Shown here piece by piece: positions 42,335-50,217 of a DNA stretch of 64,000 nt (its first letter is position 1; each line of letters begins with the position of its first letter). Made by a program: the position numbers and the translations under genes. The notes beneath the pieces were generated by a model. That model had not been told where the DNA came from, searched no databases, and saw only the letters and a list, made by a program, of their open reading frames with translations. Source of the DNA: Caproicibacterium amylolyticum (lineage in GTDB: Bacteria; Bacillota; Clostridia; Oscillospirales; Acutalibacteraceae); contig NZ_CP060696.1 of assembly GCF_014467055.1 (NCBI RefSeq), forward strand, positions 992,001 through 1,056,000, written 5' to 3'.

Positions 42335-42817
42335 TTATTCTAGTCCATTTTGGCCGGATGAAATCAGCTTGTTGTTTTGAAAAACAGCATATACGCTTTT
42401 GCCGATTCCAAACCAGTTGTAAGTTTTGGTTTCAACTCCATCAGACTTGTTGTTGAAAGTTGCAGTTCCTTTACTTCCCAAAATTTCGCAGCACTTTTCA
42501 TATGTCATTCCATCAGAAAGCTTTTTATAATTGCTTATGGTTAATTCTCCCGAAGAATTGGAAACGCTGGCTTTAGAACCATTTGAGGAATTACCATGCA
42601 AAGGAGCAGTGCTTAATGCAGTGCCGGTCAGGATTACGGCAGCAACTAGAATAGTTGCAATAATCCATTTCTTTCTGTTCTTTGACTTTCCGTCTTCGTA
42701 TTCATCAGAATCGTCATCTGTATCATTCATTGTGCTAGAAAGGTTCGTCAGGTCAGTTCCGCAATTTGGGCAGAAACCTGATTTCCCAGCGTTAAAGCCG
42801 CACTTTGGGCAGAACAT
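42335..42817 (-). CDS. Zinc-ribbon membrane protein with SmpA/BLIP-like tail
   Basis: 160 aa from ATG 42817 with GAGGAG upstream. Zinc ribbon CPKCGFNAGKSGFCPNCG at residues 3-20, acidic linker (DDDSDEYEDG), one membrane helix (KWIIATILVAAVILTGTAL), then an outer domain with YKKLSDGMTYEKCCEILGSK, the repeat type of BLIP/SmpA folds. Common in clostridial lysogens next to integrases; role unknown. Confidence 0.6.
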   Translation of the reverse strand: MFCPKCGFNAGKSGFCPNCGTDLTNLSSTMNDTDDDSDEYEDGKSKNRKKWIIATILVAAVILTGTALSTAPLHGNSSNGSKASVSNSSGELTISNYKKLSDGMTYEKCCEILGSKGTATFNNKSDGVETKTYNWFGIGKSVYAVFQNNKLISSGQNGLE

Positions 42818-42941
42818 AAAAATTTCTCCTCTCATAGATTGACAATTTCAGCCAACCAATTATAATAATATTTGGGGATAAACCTACAGAATATCCTTTT
42901 ACAAGCCTTTCGGTGTTACCAGCGCCGGAGGGCTTATTTTT

Positions 42942-43373
42942 TTATGATTCAGTATTAAACGATAGGCCACGGCTTTCCGTATAATAACGCAGCGCCCAGC
43001 GAACCGCTTTTTCAGATATATTAAAATACTCGGCCAGTTGCCAAGGCTCAGAATACCCCATGCGCATTGCCTGTTGCAGTTCTTTGAACGGGAGAAAGTG
43101 CTCGGCTGCCCATCGGTTAGCTCTGTATTCGTGCTGGCTAATCAAATCAAGTGGGCTGCAAGCTTTGTGTGTTGCGCCAGTGGCGCAGTGACCAATCTCA
43201 TGTGCTAGCGCACGTTTAGACTCTCCTAATGATGAAAAAGCGGACATGTCAATAAAAATTCCATACTTTTTATTCATTTCGATTGTAACGCTTTTATTCT
43301 TGCCTACATTGTATTGAAACACATAAATTCCTTGCTTTTGAATTTCTTTATACAAATCAGAAAATTCAATCAT
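42942..43373 (-). CDS. ImmA/IrrE-family metallopeptidase
   Basis: 143 aa from ATG 43373, with GAGGAATG upstream; the longer reading lies in the repressor gene. The zinc motif HEIGHC (in KRALAHEIGHCATGA) and a later E (HEYRANRWAAEHFLP) are the ImmA signature. ImmA-type proteases cleave the adjacent XRE repressor to induce mobile elements. It begins 5 bases after the repressor stop, forming a repressor-antirepressor pair. Confidence 0.88.
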   Translation of the reverse strand: MIEFSDLYKEIQKQGIYVFQYNVGKNKSVTIEMNKKYGIFIDMSAFSSLGESKRALAHEIGHCATGATHKACSPLDLISQHEYRANRWAAEHFLPFKELQQAMRMGYSEPWQLAEYFNISEKAVRWALRYYTESRGLSFNTES

Positions 43374-43377
43374 GAAC

Positions 43378-43764
43378 TCATTCCTCGGTTTTCTTTTCCT
43401 TGTCCTGCTGCATTTTAAAGAATCGTGCCATTTCAAGCAGCTTCTGCTTGTTTTCATCTGTAAGCTCTTTTGATTCGTCCAAAAACGCATAGGTAAAATC
43501 ATCAAGTGTAATATCTTCGGGCTTTTTCTCATCAAGAGAGGAAGCCCTTCCTTTTTGCTCATTTCCGAGTAGGTAGTCGACTGACACGCCAAAATAATCA
43601 GCTATCTTTTGAATTTTGTCGATTTTAGGCATACTGTTTCCACGTTTCCATTCACTAAGCGAGGACTGCGGAACTCCAGTTTCTTTATAAACTCTATAAG
43701 GAGTTACGCTGTTTTTATTCAATAATTCAGCAAAAACAGCGTATGTCTTTTGTACAGTATTCAC
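43378..43764 (-). CDS. XRE-family phage repressor (CI-like)
   Basis: 128 aa from GTG 43764 with GGGTG 6 bases before it. The HTH is at residues about 12-66 (TPYRVYKETGVPQSSLSEWK, then IADYFGVSVDYLLGNE), and an acidic C-terminus provides dimer and ImmA contact. It faces the early plus-strand operon and should bind the TACTACA/TGTAGTA repeats in the divergent region, holding the lysogenic state. Confidence 0.85.
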   Translation of the reverse strand: MNTVQKTYAVFAELLNKNSVTPYRVYKETGVPQSSLSEWKRGNSMPKIDKIQKIADYFGVSVDYLLGNEQKGRASSLDEKKPEDITLDDFTYAFLDESKELTDENKQKLLEMARFFKMQQDKEKKTEE

Positions 43765-43802
43765 AAATATCACCCATAATACAATTTTGTAGCATAATGT
43801 GC

Positions 43803-43831
43803 TTGACTTACTACAAGGCGTGTAGTATATT
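43803..43831 (+). promoter_or_regulatory. Early rightward phage promoter
   Basis: TTGACT (43803-43808), 17-base spacer, TATATT (43826-43831), overlapped by the operator 43809-43827. Confidence 0.65.
43809..43827. promoter_or_regulatory. Main repressor operator
   Basis: TACTACA-N5-TGTAGTA, a perfect 7-bp inverted repeat filling the spacer of the early promoter. Half sites recur at 43789-43795 (TGTAGCA) and 43850-43856 (TGTAGTA), giving a cluster of sites like OR1-OR3. Confidence 0.65.
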
Positions 43832-43966
43832 ATAGGCATACCACGGTTTTGTAGTAAGCAAACCCAATATGCTTACGTTTTTATATGCTTCACACAACAA
43901 AGTAATAATACAACAAAACCGAAGTAAACACAAGTATAACAATATACAAAGAAAGAGGGTGATGTC

Positions 43967-44131
43967 ATGTCAGAATTGTATACTTGCGCCCAAATTGCCG
44001 ACAGATACCACGTTAAAACGTTGACCGTGTGGGACTGGATTCGCAAGCAAAAACTCCACGCCAAGAAGATTGGCAAGCAATATCTTATCAGCAACGAGGA
44101 CATTAAAGACTTTGAAAAGGAGGCTACATAA
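43967..44131 (+). CDS. Small helix-turn-helix protein (Cro/excisionase type)
   Basis: 54 aa: LYTCAQIADRYHVKTLTVWD, then IRKQKLHAKKIGKQYLISNEDI, the helix-turn-helix_17/excisionase pattern of small MerR-like proteins. GAGGGTGATGTC precedes the ATG; the stop overlaps the next start (TAATG). First gene of the early operon, so it may be the Cro-like switch or excisionase. Confidence 0.75.
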   Translation: MSELYTCAQIADRYHVKTLTVWDWIRKQKLHAKKIGKQYLISNEDIKDFEKEAT

Positions 44132-44865
44132 TGAATAATTTACAGATTTTCAACCGCGACGGCCAGCTCTATACCGACAGCCGCGAAGTTGCTAAGATGG
44201 TTGGCAAAAGGCATGACCACTTAGTACGCGACATTGATGGATACATTGAGGTAATTAGTCATTCCCCAAAATTGGGGGCTGATGATTTCTTCACAAAATC
44301 AAGCTATAAAGCAGGCACCGGCAAAACCTACCCCTGTTACCTGATTACGAAAAAGGGCTGTGAGTTTGTTGCCAACAAACTGACCGGCGAAAAGGGAATC
44401 TTGTTCACCGCTGCCTACATAGATGCTTTCCATCAGATGGAGGATACCATCAAGCAGTTGCCAGAGAAAGCACCAAACGAAAATGACTGGCGGCTTATCC
44501 GGTCAGAGGCTATGAAACTGAATGCCAAGACAAAAGCTTTCAAGGCCATTATGGCCGCAGCAAAGGACAAGCAGCTATCCGCAGTCGCCGCGCAGGTGTA
44601 TGGCATTAAAGGTATGGAAAGCTTGACCGGAGAGCAAGTCACAGAGTTACCAGAGACCGGTAAGCTGTACACCGCGACTGAAATTGCAAATGCACTGCAC
44701 ACGACAGCCGCAAAGATTGGCAAGGTTGCCAATGCCAACAACCTCAAAACGGACGAATACGGCATCTGGACGCTGGACAAGTCCCGGTACAGTGGCAAGC
44801 AAGTCAATACGTTTCAGTATAACCAACATGGCAAGGACAAGCTGAAAGAATTGCTAACTGCTTGA
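44131..44865 (+). CDS. Rha-family antirepressor
   Basis: 244 aa. Residues 1-100 are the Rha domain: DGQLYTDSREVAKMVGKRHD, then LVRDID and KTYPCYLITKKGCEFVANKL. The C-terminal part (about 175-240, KLYTATEIANALHTTAAKIG and TLDKSRYSGKQV) is a KilA-C/ANT-like DNA-binding end. Such proteins counter repressors or regulate early phage genes. Second gene after the early promoter. Confidence 0.85.
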   Translation: MNNLQIFNRDGQLYTDSREVAKMVGKRHDHLVRDIDGYIEVISHSPKLGADDFFTKSSYKAGTGKTYPCYLITKKGCEFVANKLTGEKGILFTAAYIDAFHQMEDTIKQLPEKAPNENDWRLIRSEAMKLNAKTKAFKAIMAAAKDKQLSAVAAQVYGIKGMESLTGEQVTELPETGKLYTATEIANALHTTAAKIGKVANANNLKTDEYGIWTLDKSRYSGKQVNTFQYNQHGKDKLKELLTA

Positions 44866-44893
44866 ACTTGTACATATCTATTGTATCACAATT

Positions 44894-44915
44894 AAAGTAC
44901 AACAAATCGTACTTT
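44894..44915. promoter_or_regulatory. Inverted repeat ahead of the second early gene set
   Basis: AAAGTAC-N8-GTACTTT, perfect 7-bp repeat in the 81-base gap after the Rha gene; possible operator or weak hairpin, no clear promoter. Confidence 0.35.
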
Positions 44916-44946
44916 GAAAAGCGTTCCGCAAGGGTAGGTGTTTGAT

Positions 44947-45165
44947 ATGAAGTTGTACAAGTCATGGAATGATGTTCCGCTCATTCTTCGCACAGAAGAT
45001 GTTGTAACGCTTTTAGGAATTAACCGTACTATTGCAGTGAAGTGGTGCAAAGCTGGGATTATTCCTGCGACAAAGAAGGGCGGTATTTGGTTCATACAAA
45101 AGGCTGACTTGATGAAAGAGTTTTCCCATGCATTCGATATTCCGGCAGGGAGGGAAACAGCTTGA
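44947..45165 (+). CDS. Excisionase-type helix-turn-helix protein
   Basis: 72 aa from ATG 44947 (AGGTG six bases before). LILRTEDVVTLLGINRTIAV followed by KWCKAGIIPATKKGG is the helix_turn_helix_17 pattern of excisionases and small phage regulators, with a wing region GGIWFIQKADL. It overlaps the next gene by its stop. Confidence 0.7.
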   Translation: MKLYKSWNDVPLILRTEDVVTLLGINRTIAVKWCKAGIIPATKKGGIWFIQKADLMKEFSHAFDIPAGRETA

Positions 45166-45332
45166 CAGTTGAGTCAATCTTCATTATCGGTGTAATCAGC
45201 GGAATCATTGCAATGGCACTTGCTGAATTTGCGGTTGTTGCCGCAGCACTGGCTTTGAAACGGAAGAACAGTAAAATTGACATTATGAAGTTTGGAGATG
45301 AAAAGGATGGTAACAAAAAAGGTTCTGAATGA
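45162..45332 (+). CDS. Small single-helix membrane protein
   Basis: 56 aa from a TTG overlapping the previous stop, with GGGAGGG 7 bases upstream. One hydrophobic helix (FIIGVISGIIAMALAEFAVV) then a basic tail (KRKNSKIDIMKFGDEKDG). Unknown role. Confidence 0.5.
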   Translation: MTVESIFIIGVISGIIAMALAEFAVVAAALALKRKNSKIDIMKFGDEKDGNKKGSE

Positions 45333-45546
45333 TATTTGCTGGAAAGCAATGAGCAAAGGCGCTATTGCGCTTTATCCAGAAGAACTTATGCGACTCGCAG
45401 TTCATGTAGTGAGGACAAGCCAAAAGCACATTTTCCTGAACGATGTTCAGAAGAACATTCTTGCAGGCAGGGTTGCGGAACTTTCAAGGGAAAAGGCAGG
45501 TGAAGCAAAATGGCAAAGCAACCAGTATGCAATCACGATTGCCTAA
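45307..45546 (+). CDS. Small hypothetical phage protein
   Basis: 79 aa from ATG 45307, preceded by GGAG at a 9-base gap; helical (LNDICWKAMSKGAIALYPEE), with no recognisable motif. Overlaps both neighbours. Confidence 0.5.
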   Translation: MVTKKVLNDICWKAMSKGAIALYPEELMRLAVHVVRTSQKHIFLNDVQKNILAGRVAELSREKAGEAKWQSNQYAITIA

Positions 45547-45680
45547 ACTGCCGGTTTCCTGACTGCATAAGCAAAGATTCGGCCACAAAGGAAGAATCGG
45601 AAGCCATAGCCAATGCAATCGGAGGCTATGCAACAGAGAATCATACAGGCAGTAAGGAAAGGTGGCGCAAGGATGGTTAA
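45510..45680 (+). CDS. Small cysteine-rich phage protein
   Basis: 56 aa from ATG 45510 (AGGTGAAG upstream). A compact Cys set CNHDCLNCRFPDC near the start suggests a zinc knuckle; the rest is acidic to basic and helical. Its stop is nested in the start of the next gene. Confidence 0.55.
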   Translation: MAKQPVCNHDCLNCRFPDCISKDSATKEESEAIANAIGGYATENHTGSKERWRKDG

Positions 45681-45870
45681 TTTGTGTGGCCTTTGTTGCA
45701 AAGAGCGTCACGCTGGATGTCACGCAAATTGCAACCGTGGCAAGTTAATGGATGCATACTTTGAGCGCCGCAGAAAGCAGGTAAATACATATAACCAGAT
45801 GTTTGGGTTTCACAGTTCATGCGGTTCTGAACGCACAGAAAAAATCTTGTGCAGCCATAAAGGCAGGTGA
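45673..45870 (+). CDS. Small cysteine-rich zinc-binding protein
   Basis: 65 aa from ATG 45673. Cys pattern CGLCCKERHAGCHANC plus two later Cys (SSCGSE, LCSHK); basic, probably zinc- and nucleic-acid-binding. AAAGGTGG lies upstream. Confidence 0.5.
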   Translation: MVNLCGLCCKERHAGCHANCNRGKLMDAYFERRRKQVNTYNQMFGFHSSCGSERTEKILCSHKGR

Positions 45871-45879
45871 GCAGCAAAA

Positions 45880-46479
45880 GTGAAAAGGGTACCAATAGAG
45901 CCGCTCACGGAAAGTGAGCAGAAAACGGTTGAAGAAAACGAAAAGCTTATTTACGCTTTCTTGAATCGTAAGAGACTTGAAATTGATGAATGGTATGGGG
46001 ACTGCGCTATTGGGCTAATAAAGGCAGCTAAAACCTACAAAGTGAAATCCCAAAACAAATTTTCTACATACGCTTTTTCTTGCATGTGGAATGAAGTAAA
46101 GCACAGATATGCGATTAACGGAGCAAAGAAACGCGTGCCGGACTTTATGGTTATTAGCATGAATACGCCCATCCCGGGAACGTTTGAAAGAACGGTTACG
46201 GTTGGAGATTCACTAGAAAGCACGGACATAGTGGCAGAAGTTGACGGAGTGATTGATATCAAATCTGCTATGAAAAGAGCCGACCAACGGATTACTCCAA
46301 AAATGAGAAGTGCACTGCATCTGTACATGATGGGGTACAGTATGGGAGATATTTCAAGGAAATGGGGTGTAACAACTAGCGCAGTAGGCGTGCAACTCAA
46401 CAAGGCAAGAAAAGCGATTAAAGATGAAATAAAAAAATCCGCATCTGTGACTGCAATCACAAACGCGGAAAAGCCCTGA
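45880..46479 (+). CDS. Sigma-70-like phage transcription factor
   Basis: 199 aa from GTG 45880. Region 2: YAFLNRKRLEIDEWYGDCAI, then KSQNKFSTYAFSCMWNEVKH. Region 4: ITPKMRSALHLYMMGYSMGD, then ISRKWGVTTSAVGVQLNKAR, a helix-turn-helix. It looks like a compact sigma factor or ArpU-like late regulator that could direct transcription of phage genes. The target promoter is unknown. Confidence 0.75.
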   Translation: MKRVPIEPLTESEQKTVEENEKLIYAFLNRKRLEIDEWYGDCAIGLIKAAKTYKVKSQNKFSTYAFSCMWNEVKHRYAINGAKKRVPDFMVISMNTPIPGTFERTVTVGDSLESTDIVAEVDGVIDIKSAMKRADQRITPKMRSALHLYMMGYSMGDISRKWGVTTSAVGVQLNKARKAIKDEIKKSASVTAITNAEKP

Positions 46480-46526
46480 CAAAAATATTTACGGATTCAT
46501 TATACCAGAAAAGGAGCAAAAGTCAA

Positions 46527-47684
46527 ATGAAAATGTTTAAAGGGTTCAATGATAAGTTGCAGTGCACTCCAGACGGCAAGTGCTTCCAGTACGAAGTTGG
46601 AGAGTCCTACGAGGAACCAGAAGCAGACTTGTGCCATACAGGATTCCACGCCTGTGAAGCGCCGCTGGATGTGTTTAACCATTACAGACCGGCAGGAGGA
46701 AGATTCTGTGAAGTTGATTTGGATGGCGTGTCTAATGAACACGATAGTGAAGATACAAAGCGTGTCGGCAAAAAAATCACGATAAAGGCAGAAATAGGAA
46801 TTCCGGGACTCGTAAAAGCACAGATTGAGTACGTCAAGGCGCACACGAATTATGAACATACAGACCCCAAACAAGCCACAGCAGGTGAATTCGGTGCAGC
46901 CACAGCAGGTGAATCCGGTGCAGCCACAGCAGGTGAATTCGGTGCAGCCACAGCAGGTGAATCCGGTGCAGCCACAGCAGGTGAATTCGGTGCAGCCACA
47001 GCAGGTGAATCCGGTGCAGCCACAGCAGGTGAATTCGGTGCAGCCACAGCCGGTTATCGCGGTGCAGCCACAGCAGGTGAATCCGGTGCAGCCACAGCAG
47101 GTGAATTCGGTGCAGCCACAGCCGGTAATTGCGGTGCAGCCACAGCCGGTTATCGCGGTGCAGCCACAGCCGGTTATCGCGGTGCAGCCACAGCCGGTAA
47201 TTGCGGTGCAGCCACAGCCGGTTATCGCGGTGCAGCCGCAGCCGGTTATCGCGGTGCAGCCACAGCAGGTGAATCCGGTGCAGCCACAGCCGGTTATCGC
47301 GGTGCAGCCACAGCAGGTGAATCCGGTGCAGCCACAGCAGGTGAATTCGGTGCAGCCACAGCCGGTAATTGCGGTGCAGCCACAGCCGGTTATCGCGGTG
47401 CAGCCGCAGCCGGTTATCGCGGTGCAGCCACAGCAGGTGAATCCGGTGCAGCCACAGCTAGAGGAACAGTCAGCGTTGGAAAGAATGGAGTTGGTCTTGC
47501 CCGTGGCAACGGAGTTAAAGCTAAAGGCGGTATAGGGGCAATTCTTGTGATATGTGAAGAAAATAATGATGATTGCGGAATTAAGGAATGGAAAGCCATA
47601 GAAGTTGATGGTGAAAAAATCAAGCCAGATACATTCTATCGTTTGGAAAACGGCAAGATTGTGGAAGTGAACGAAGATGATTGA
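46527..47684 (+). CDS. DUF7666-like protein with 24 in-frame octapeptide repeats
   Basis: 385 aa. The N-terminal 115 residues follow the DUF7666 pattern (YKGF-like FKGFNDKLQC, ADLCHTGFHACEAPLDVFNH, KITIKAEIGIPGLVKAQIEY). Residues 117-308 are 24 perfect-length octapeptides of type ATAGxxGA with xx = EF, ES, YR or NC. The C-terminal part (GTVSVGKNGVGLARGNGVKA, then ILVICEENN) is the usual cap. The repeats probably fold as a solenoid like other DUF7666 proteins. Role in phage biology unknown. AAAGGAG precedes the ATG. Confidence 0.75.
   Translation: MKMFKGFNDKLQCTPDGKCFQYEVGESYEEPEADLCHTGFHACEAPLDVFNHYRPAGGRFCEVDLDGVSNEHDSEDTKRVGKKITIKAEIGIPGLVKAQIEYVKAHTNYEHTDPKQATAGEFGAATAGESGAATAGEFGAATAGESGAATAGEFGAATAGESGAATAGEFGAATAGYRGAATAGESGAATAGEFGAATAGNCGAATAGYRGAATAGYRGAATAGNCGAATAGYRGAAAAGYRGAATAGESGAATAGYRGAATAGESGAATAGEFGAATAGNCGAATAGYRGAAAAGYRGAATAGESGAATARGTVSVGKNGVGLARGNGVKAKGGIGAILVICEENNDDCGIKEWKAIEVDGEKIKPDTFYRLENGKIVEVNEDD
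46875..47450 (+). repeat. 24 x 24-bp tandem repeat array
   Basis: Exactly 24 units of the form GCCACAGCAGGTGAATTCGG plus TGCA; only the four variable positions encoding EF/ES/YR/NC and one A/G (Thr to Ala) differ. Because 24 is a multiple of three, the array stays open in several frames on both strands. Units 8-12 and 18-22 repeat the same order (YR, ES, EF, NC, YR), and 14-17 matches 21-24, showing past block duplication. Confidence 0.9.
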
Positions 47685-48051
47685 CGAACTTCCGACAGAA
47701 AGAGTTGTTCCACATTCAGTTGAATGCTGTATGTGTGGAGGTATGATTCCGGCTGACAGAAACGAAGAATACACGATTATTGGAAATGATATTGTGTGCA
47801 ATGACTGTCTACAAGACTACTGCCGCACAAACTATGAACAGTATGCGCCGGACTACATAAAAAGCAATGGCTCTGAATTTGCAGAAGATTTGTGGAGGAA
47901 CCTTACTCTAAGTGAAAAAGCACAGGTGGCAGAGATTCTTCTACAATCAGAATCCTGCTGCACAGATGTAGCAAAAGAAGTCATGTTTGATTACTGCCTG
48001 AAACATCTATTTGACTTCTCATCTTATGTGAAGGAGAAGTACGGAACATGA
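47677..48051 (+). CDS. Hypothetical phage zinc-finger protein
   Basis: 124 aa. The N-terminal CCMCGGMIPADRNEEYTII followed by CNDCLQDYC forms a two-pair zinc ribbon (residues 17-50); the rest is helical with more Cys (SESCCTD). Start overlaps the repeat gene by 8 bases. Unknown role. Confidence 0.6.
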   Translation: MIDELPTERVVPHSVECCMCGGMIPADRNEEYTIIGNDIVCNDCLQDYCRTNYEQYAPDYIKSNGSEFAEDLWRNLTLSEKAQVAEILLQSESCCTDVAKEVMFDYCLKHLFDFSSYVKEKYGT

Positions 48052-48269
48052 AAGATGAAACATTACAAAGTCGCATTGTGCGGGTTCAGAGAAAGCGCTG
48101 TGACATTTGCAAAGAGCGCGATTCCATTAAGAAACGGCTTGATGCTACTACATATTTCAACCGCCCGCTTGCTGTTGAAGTGCTTGACGATTACAAAGAG
48201 CAGATAGCGCAGTGCGATATGTTCGTTGCATATTTGCAGAGAAGAGTGGAGGCGGGAGAGCGTGAATAA
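48048..48269 (+). CDS. Small hypothetical phage protein
   Basis: 73 aa, helical and basic with CDIC at 18-21 (QRKRCDICKERDSIKKRLDA). ATGA overlap with the previous gene. No family recognised. Confidence 0.5.
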   Translation: MKDETLQSRIVRVQRKRCDICKERDSIKKRLDATTYFNRPLAVEVLDDYKEQIAQCDMFVAYLQRRVEAGERE

Positions 48270-48552
48270 CAAGTGCAGATGTTGCGACAACCCGCTTGCA
48301 GATGGAGAAGTGGAACTCTGCGAAAGATGCAGAGATTTATTGCGGGTAATGAACCCTGATATTCCCATGCGTCAGCGTGTCGGGATGTTGCGAGAGAACT
48401 TGCAGGCAGAGCGCAAGAAAACCCAAAAGTTGCTTGCAGAAGATGTAAAGATGGCACAGTGCAAGCATTGCGTATGGTGCCGTTATGTGGACAAGCCCAA
48501 CCGTAAGATTGCTTGTTCTTCTCCGAGGTGTATTCATGGAATTGGAATTTGA
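48262..48552 (+). CDS. Phage zinc-ribbon protein
   Basis: 96 aa from GTG 48262. Two Cys clusters: CRCCDNPLADGEVELCERC at the start and CKHCVWCRYVDKPNRKIACS near the end, joined by a helix (LRENLQAERKKTQKLLAEDV). Probably a zinc-bridged helical dimer. The 3' end overlaps the exonuclease start. Confidence 0.55.
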   Translation: MNNKCRCCDNPLADGEVELCERCRDLLRVMNPDIPMRQRVGMLRENLQAERKKTQKLLAEDVKMAQCKHCVWCRYVDKPNRKIACSSPRCIHGIGI

Positions 48553-49111
48553 CGAAGCGTTGCACCAATACAAAATGGGCGGCATTATTTTTCCGTCAGT
48601 TACACAGGTGATGCAGCCACTTCACGATAAAGTGTACGGCACAGACATATCACCTATGACAATGGAGAAAGCGGCAGACAGGGGAACCAGAGTACATAGA
48701 AGCATTGAGCAGTATGAGAAGTTCGGGTTTAAGTCTGCGGATGAAGATTGCAAACCTTACTTTGACGCTTACTTGCAATTCAAACACGATTTCCCAGCGA
48801 AAGTAATTGCTTCCGAAAAGCGATTTTACCACAAAGCCTTTATGTACGCAGGAACTTGCGATTTGGTTATGCAGATAGGAGAAACAAACATCCTTGCTGA
48901 CATAAAGACAACACAATCGGTACATAGAAAGATGTGGTCTGTTCAGCTTGCGGCATATGCAGAGGGATTGAAAGCGTTTGACAGCACCTTAATTCACAAG
49001 ATGGGTGTTATCCACTTGAAAAAGGATGGCACTTACACATGGTACGAACTTAAACCGGATTTCAGCACGTTTCTTGCGTGCCTACAAATCCACAACTTCA
49101 AGGAGGACTAA
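48536..49111 (+). CDS. PD-(D/E)XK exonuclease
   Basis: 191 aa from ATG 48536 (GAGGTG 6 bases before). FPSVTQVMQPLHDKVYGTD, RGTRVHRSIEQYEKF, then the active-site pair YAGTCDLVMQIG and ILADIKTTQSVHRKMWSVQL, the PD-(D/E)XK core with the conserved D, D-x-K and downstream Q-L-A-Y. It likely resects DNA ends for phage recombination together with the annealing-type protein 51534-52472. Confidence 0.75.
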   Translation: MELEFDEALHQYKMGGIIFPSVTQVMQPLHDKVYGTDISPMTMEKAADRGTRVHRSIEQYEKFGFKSADEDCKPYFDAYLQFKHDFPAKVIASEKRFYHKAFMYAGTCDLVMQIGETNILADIKTTQSVHRKMWSVQLAAYAEGLKAFDSTLIHKMGVIHLKKDGTYTWYELKPDFSTFLACLQIHNFKED

Positions 49112-49115
49112 CTAT

Positions 49116-49337
49116 ATGGCGTGGAATCGCAAAGTAAGATGCACAAAGTCAATAAACGGAAGATTCATTGTAGGCAAGATTTACAGTGTTACTTCGGACG
49201 GCAAAATGAAAGATGAAAATGGAGATTACGGATGCGCATGCCGCACAGATTCTTTTAAACATTGGAACAAAGATTGCAATTGGGACGCTTACGCTTTTGA
49301 AGAAGTCAAGGAGGAAAACGAAAGTGAACAAATTTAA
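49116..49337 (+). CDS. Small hypothetical phage protein
   Basis: 73 aa from ATG 49116 with AAGGAGG upstream. SH3-like beta pattern (RCTKSINGRFIVGKIYSVTS); two Cys in YGCACRT. The 3' end overlaps the next start. Unknown. Confidence 0.55.
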   Translation: MAWNRKVRCTKSINGRFIVGKIYSVTSDGKMKDENGDYGCACRTDSFKHWNKDCNWDAYAFEEVKEENESEQI

Positions 49338-50217
49338 AGTTGGCGACCGCGTAAGAATGGTTGAGAATTATAAAGACTTTTCGAAAGGCTGCATTGTAAC
49401 TATTGTCGAAACTGATGACAGCCGTGTTCCTTACCTTGCCAAAGATGAAAAGGGAAATAAACATTGGTTGCATGAATCCGATGTAGCACCAGTTGAGGAA
49501 CACACAAAGGAAAAGTTCTATGTAGGCCAGCGGGTACGGATTCGCCAATTTGACGATATGAAGGAAGAATTTGGGATTAACGGACGTGGAAATATCGGGT
49601 GTAACGAAACTTTCGTCACACTTATGGAACCACTTTGCGGAAAATTTGCCACAATATCAAGCATTTGTGGGAAAAGAATAGGACTGTGCTCTTTCCAAAA
49701 TTGTGATGATATTAGAACAAATTGGCAGTATTCCACTGACATGATTGAACCGGCAGACAGTCAGACAATCGTTATCCGCTCCGATGGCAAAGTCACGACC
49801 GCGTATCTGAAAGACGGGCATAAGACAGTAAAGAGTGCAAAATCAGCCTGTTCACCTATCGACACATTCGACCTTTACACAGGTGCAGACATTGCATTGA
49901 AGCGGCTGTTAGGAAAGCCAGTGGAAGAAGTAAAGGCCGCCACAGAGCCAAAGTTCAAGTTCGGAATTGACGAGAAAGTAAAAGTTATAAATTACGGTGC
50001 AAATTATCCATGTTATGGAGAGTTTGTGGATAAATATGCTCCACAGCTGTCTAAAAACTATCGTGATTCAAATTTGCCACTCAATGAAGCAGTGTGCCGT
50101 GTCATTAGACGTGCAAAACATATGACAAACAAAGGTAAATTGCTTTATATCGTCATGGACATGGAAAGCCTGCAAGTTTACGTTATCGGTGAAGATGGAT
50201 TGGAGAGTGCGGAATGA
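49324..50217 (+). CDS. KOW/SH3-like phage protein
   Basis: 297 aa from GTG 49324 (GGAGG 8 bases before). Three SH3/KOW-type segments: FKVGDRVRMVENYKDFSKGC, FYVGQRVRIRQFDDMKEEFG and FGIDEKVKVINYGANYPCYG, plus a central block TIVIRSDGKVTTAYLKDGHK. The block and one KOW segment recur in the neighbour 50890-51534, so the two are paralogues. No function known. Confidence 0.55.
   Translation: MNKFKVGDRVRMVENYKDFSKGCIVTIVETDDSRVPYLAKDEKGNKHWLHESDVAPVEEHTKEKFYVGQRVRIRQFDDMKEEFGINGRGNIGCNETFVTLMEPLCGKFATISSICGKRIGLCSFQNCDDIRTNWQYSTDMIEPADSQTIVIRSDGKVTTAYLKDGHKTVKSAKSACSPIDTFDLYTGADIALKRLLGKPVEEVKAATEPKFKFGIDEKVKVINYGANYPCYGEFVDKYAPQLSKNYRDSNLPLNEAVCRVIRRAKHMTNKGKLLYIVMDMESLQVYVIGEDGLESAE

Noticed and set aside
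46875..47450. CRISPR array
   Set aside because: Units are contiguous without spacers, in frame and coding.
46500..47801. Antisense 433-codon frame and a second plus frame (46825-47535) across the repeats
   Set aside because: A 24-bp tandem repeat keeps every frame open that lacks a stop in one unit. Only the DUF7666 frame has sensible N- and C-terminal parts and a ribosome site.
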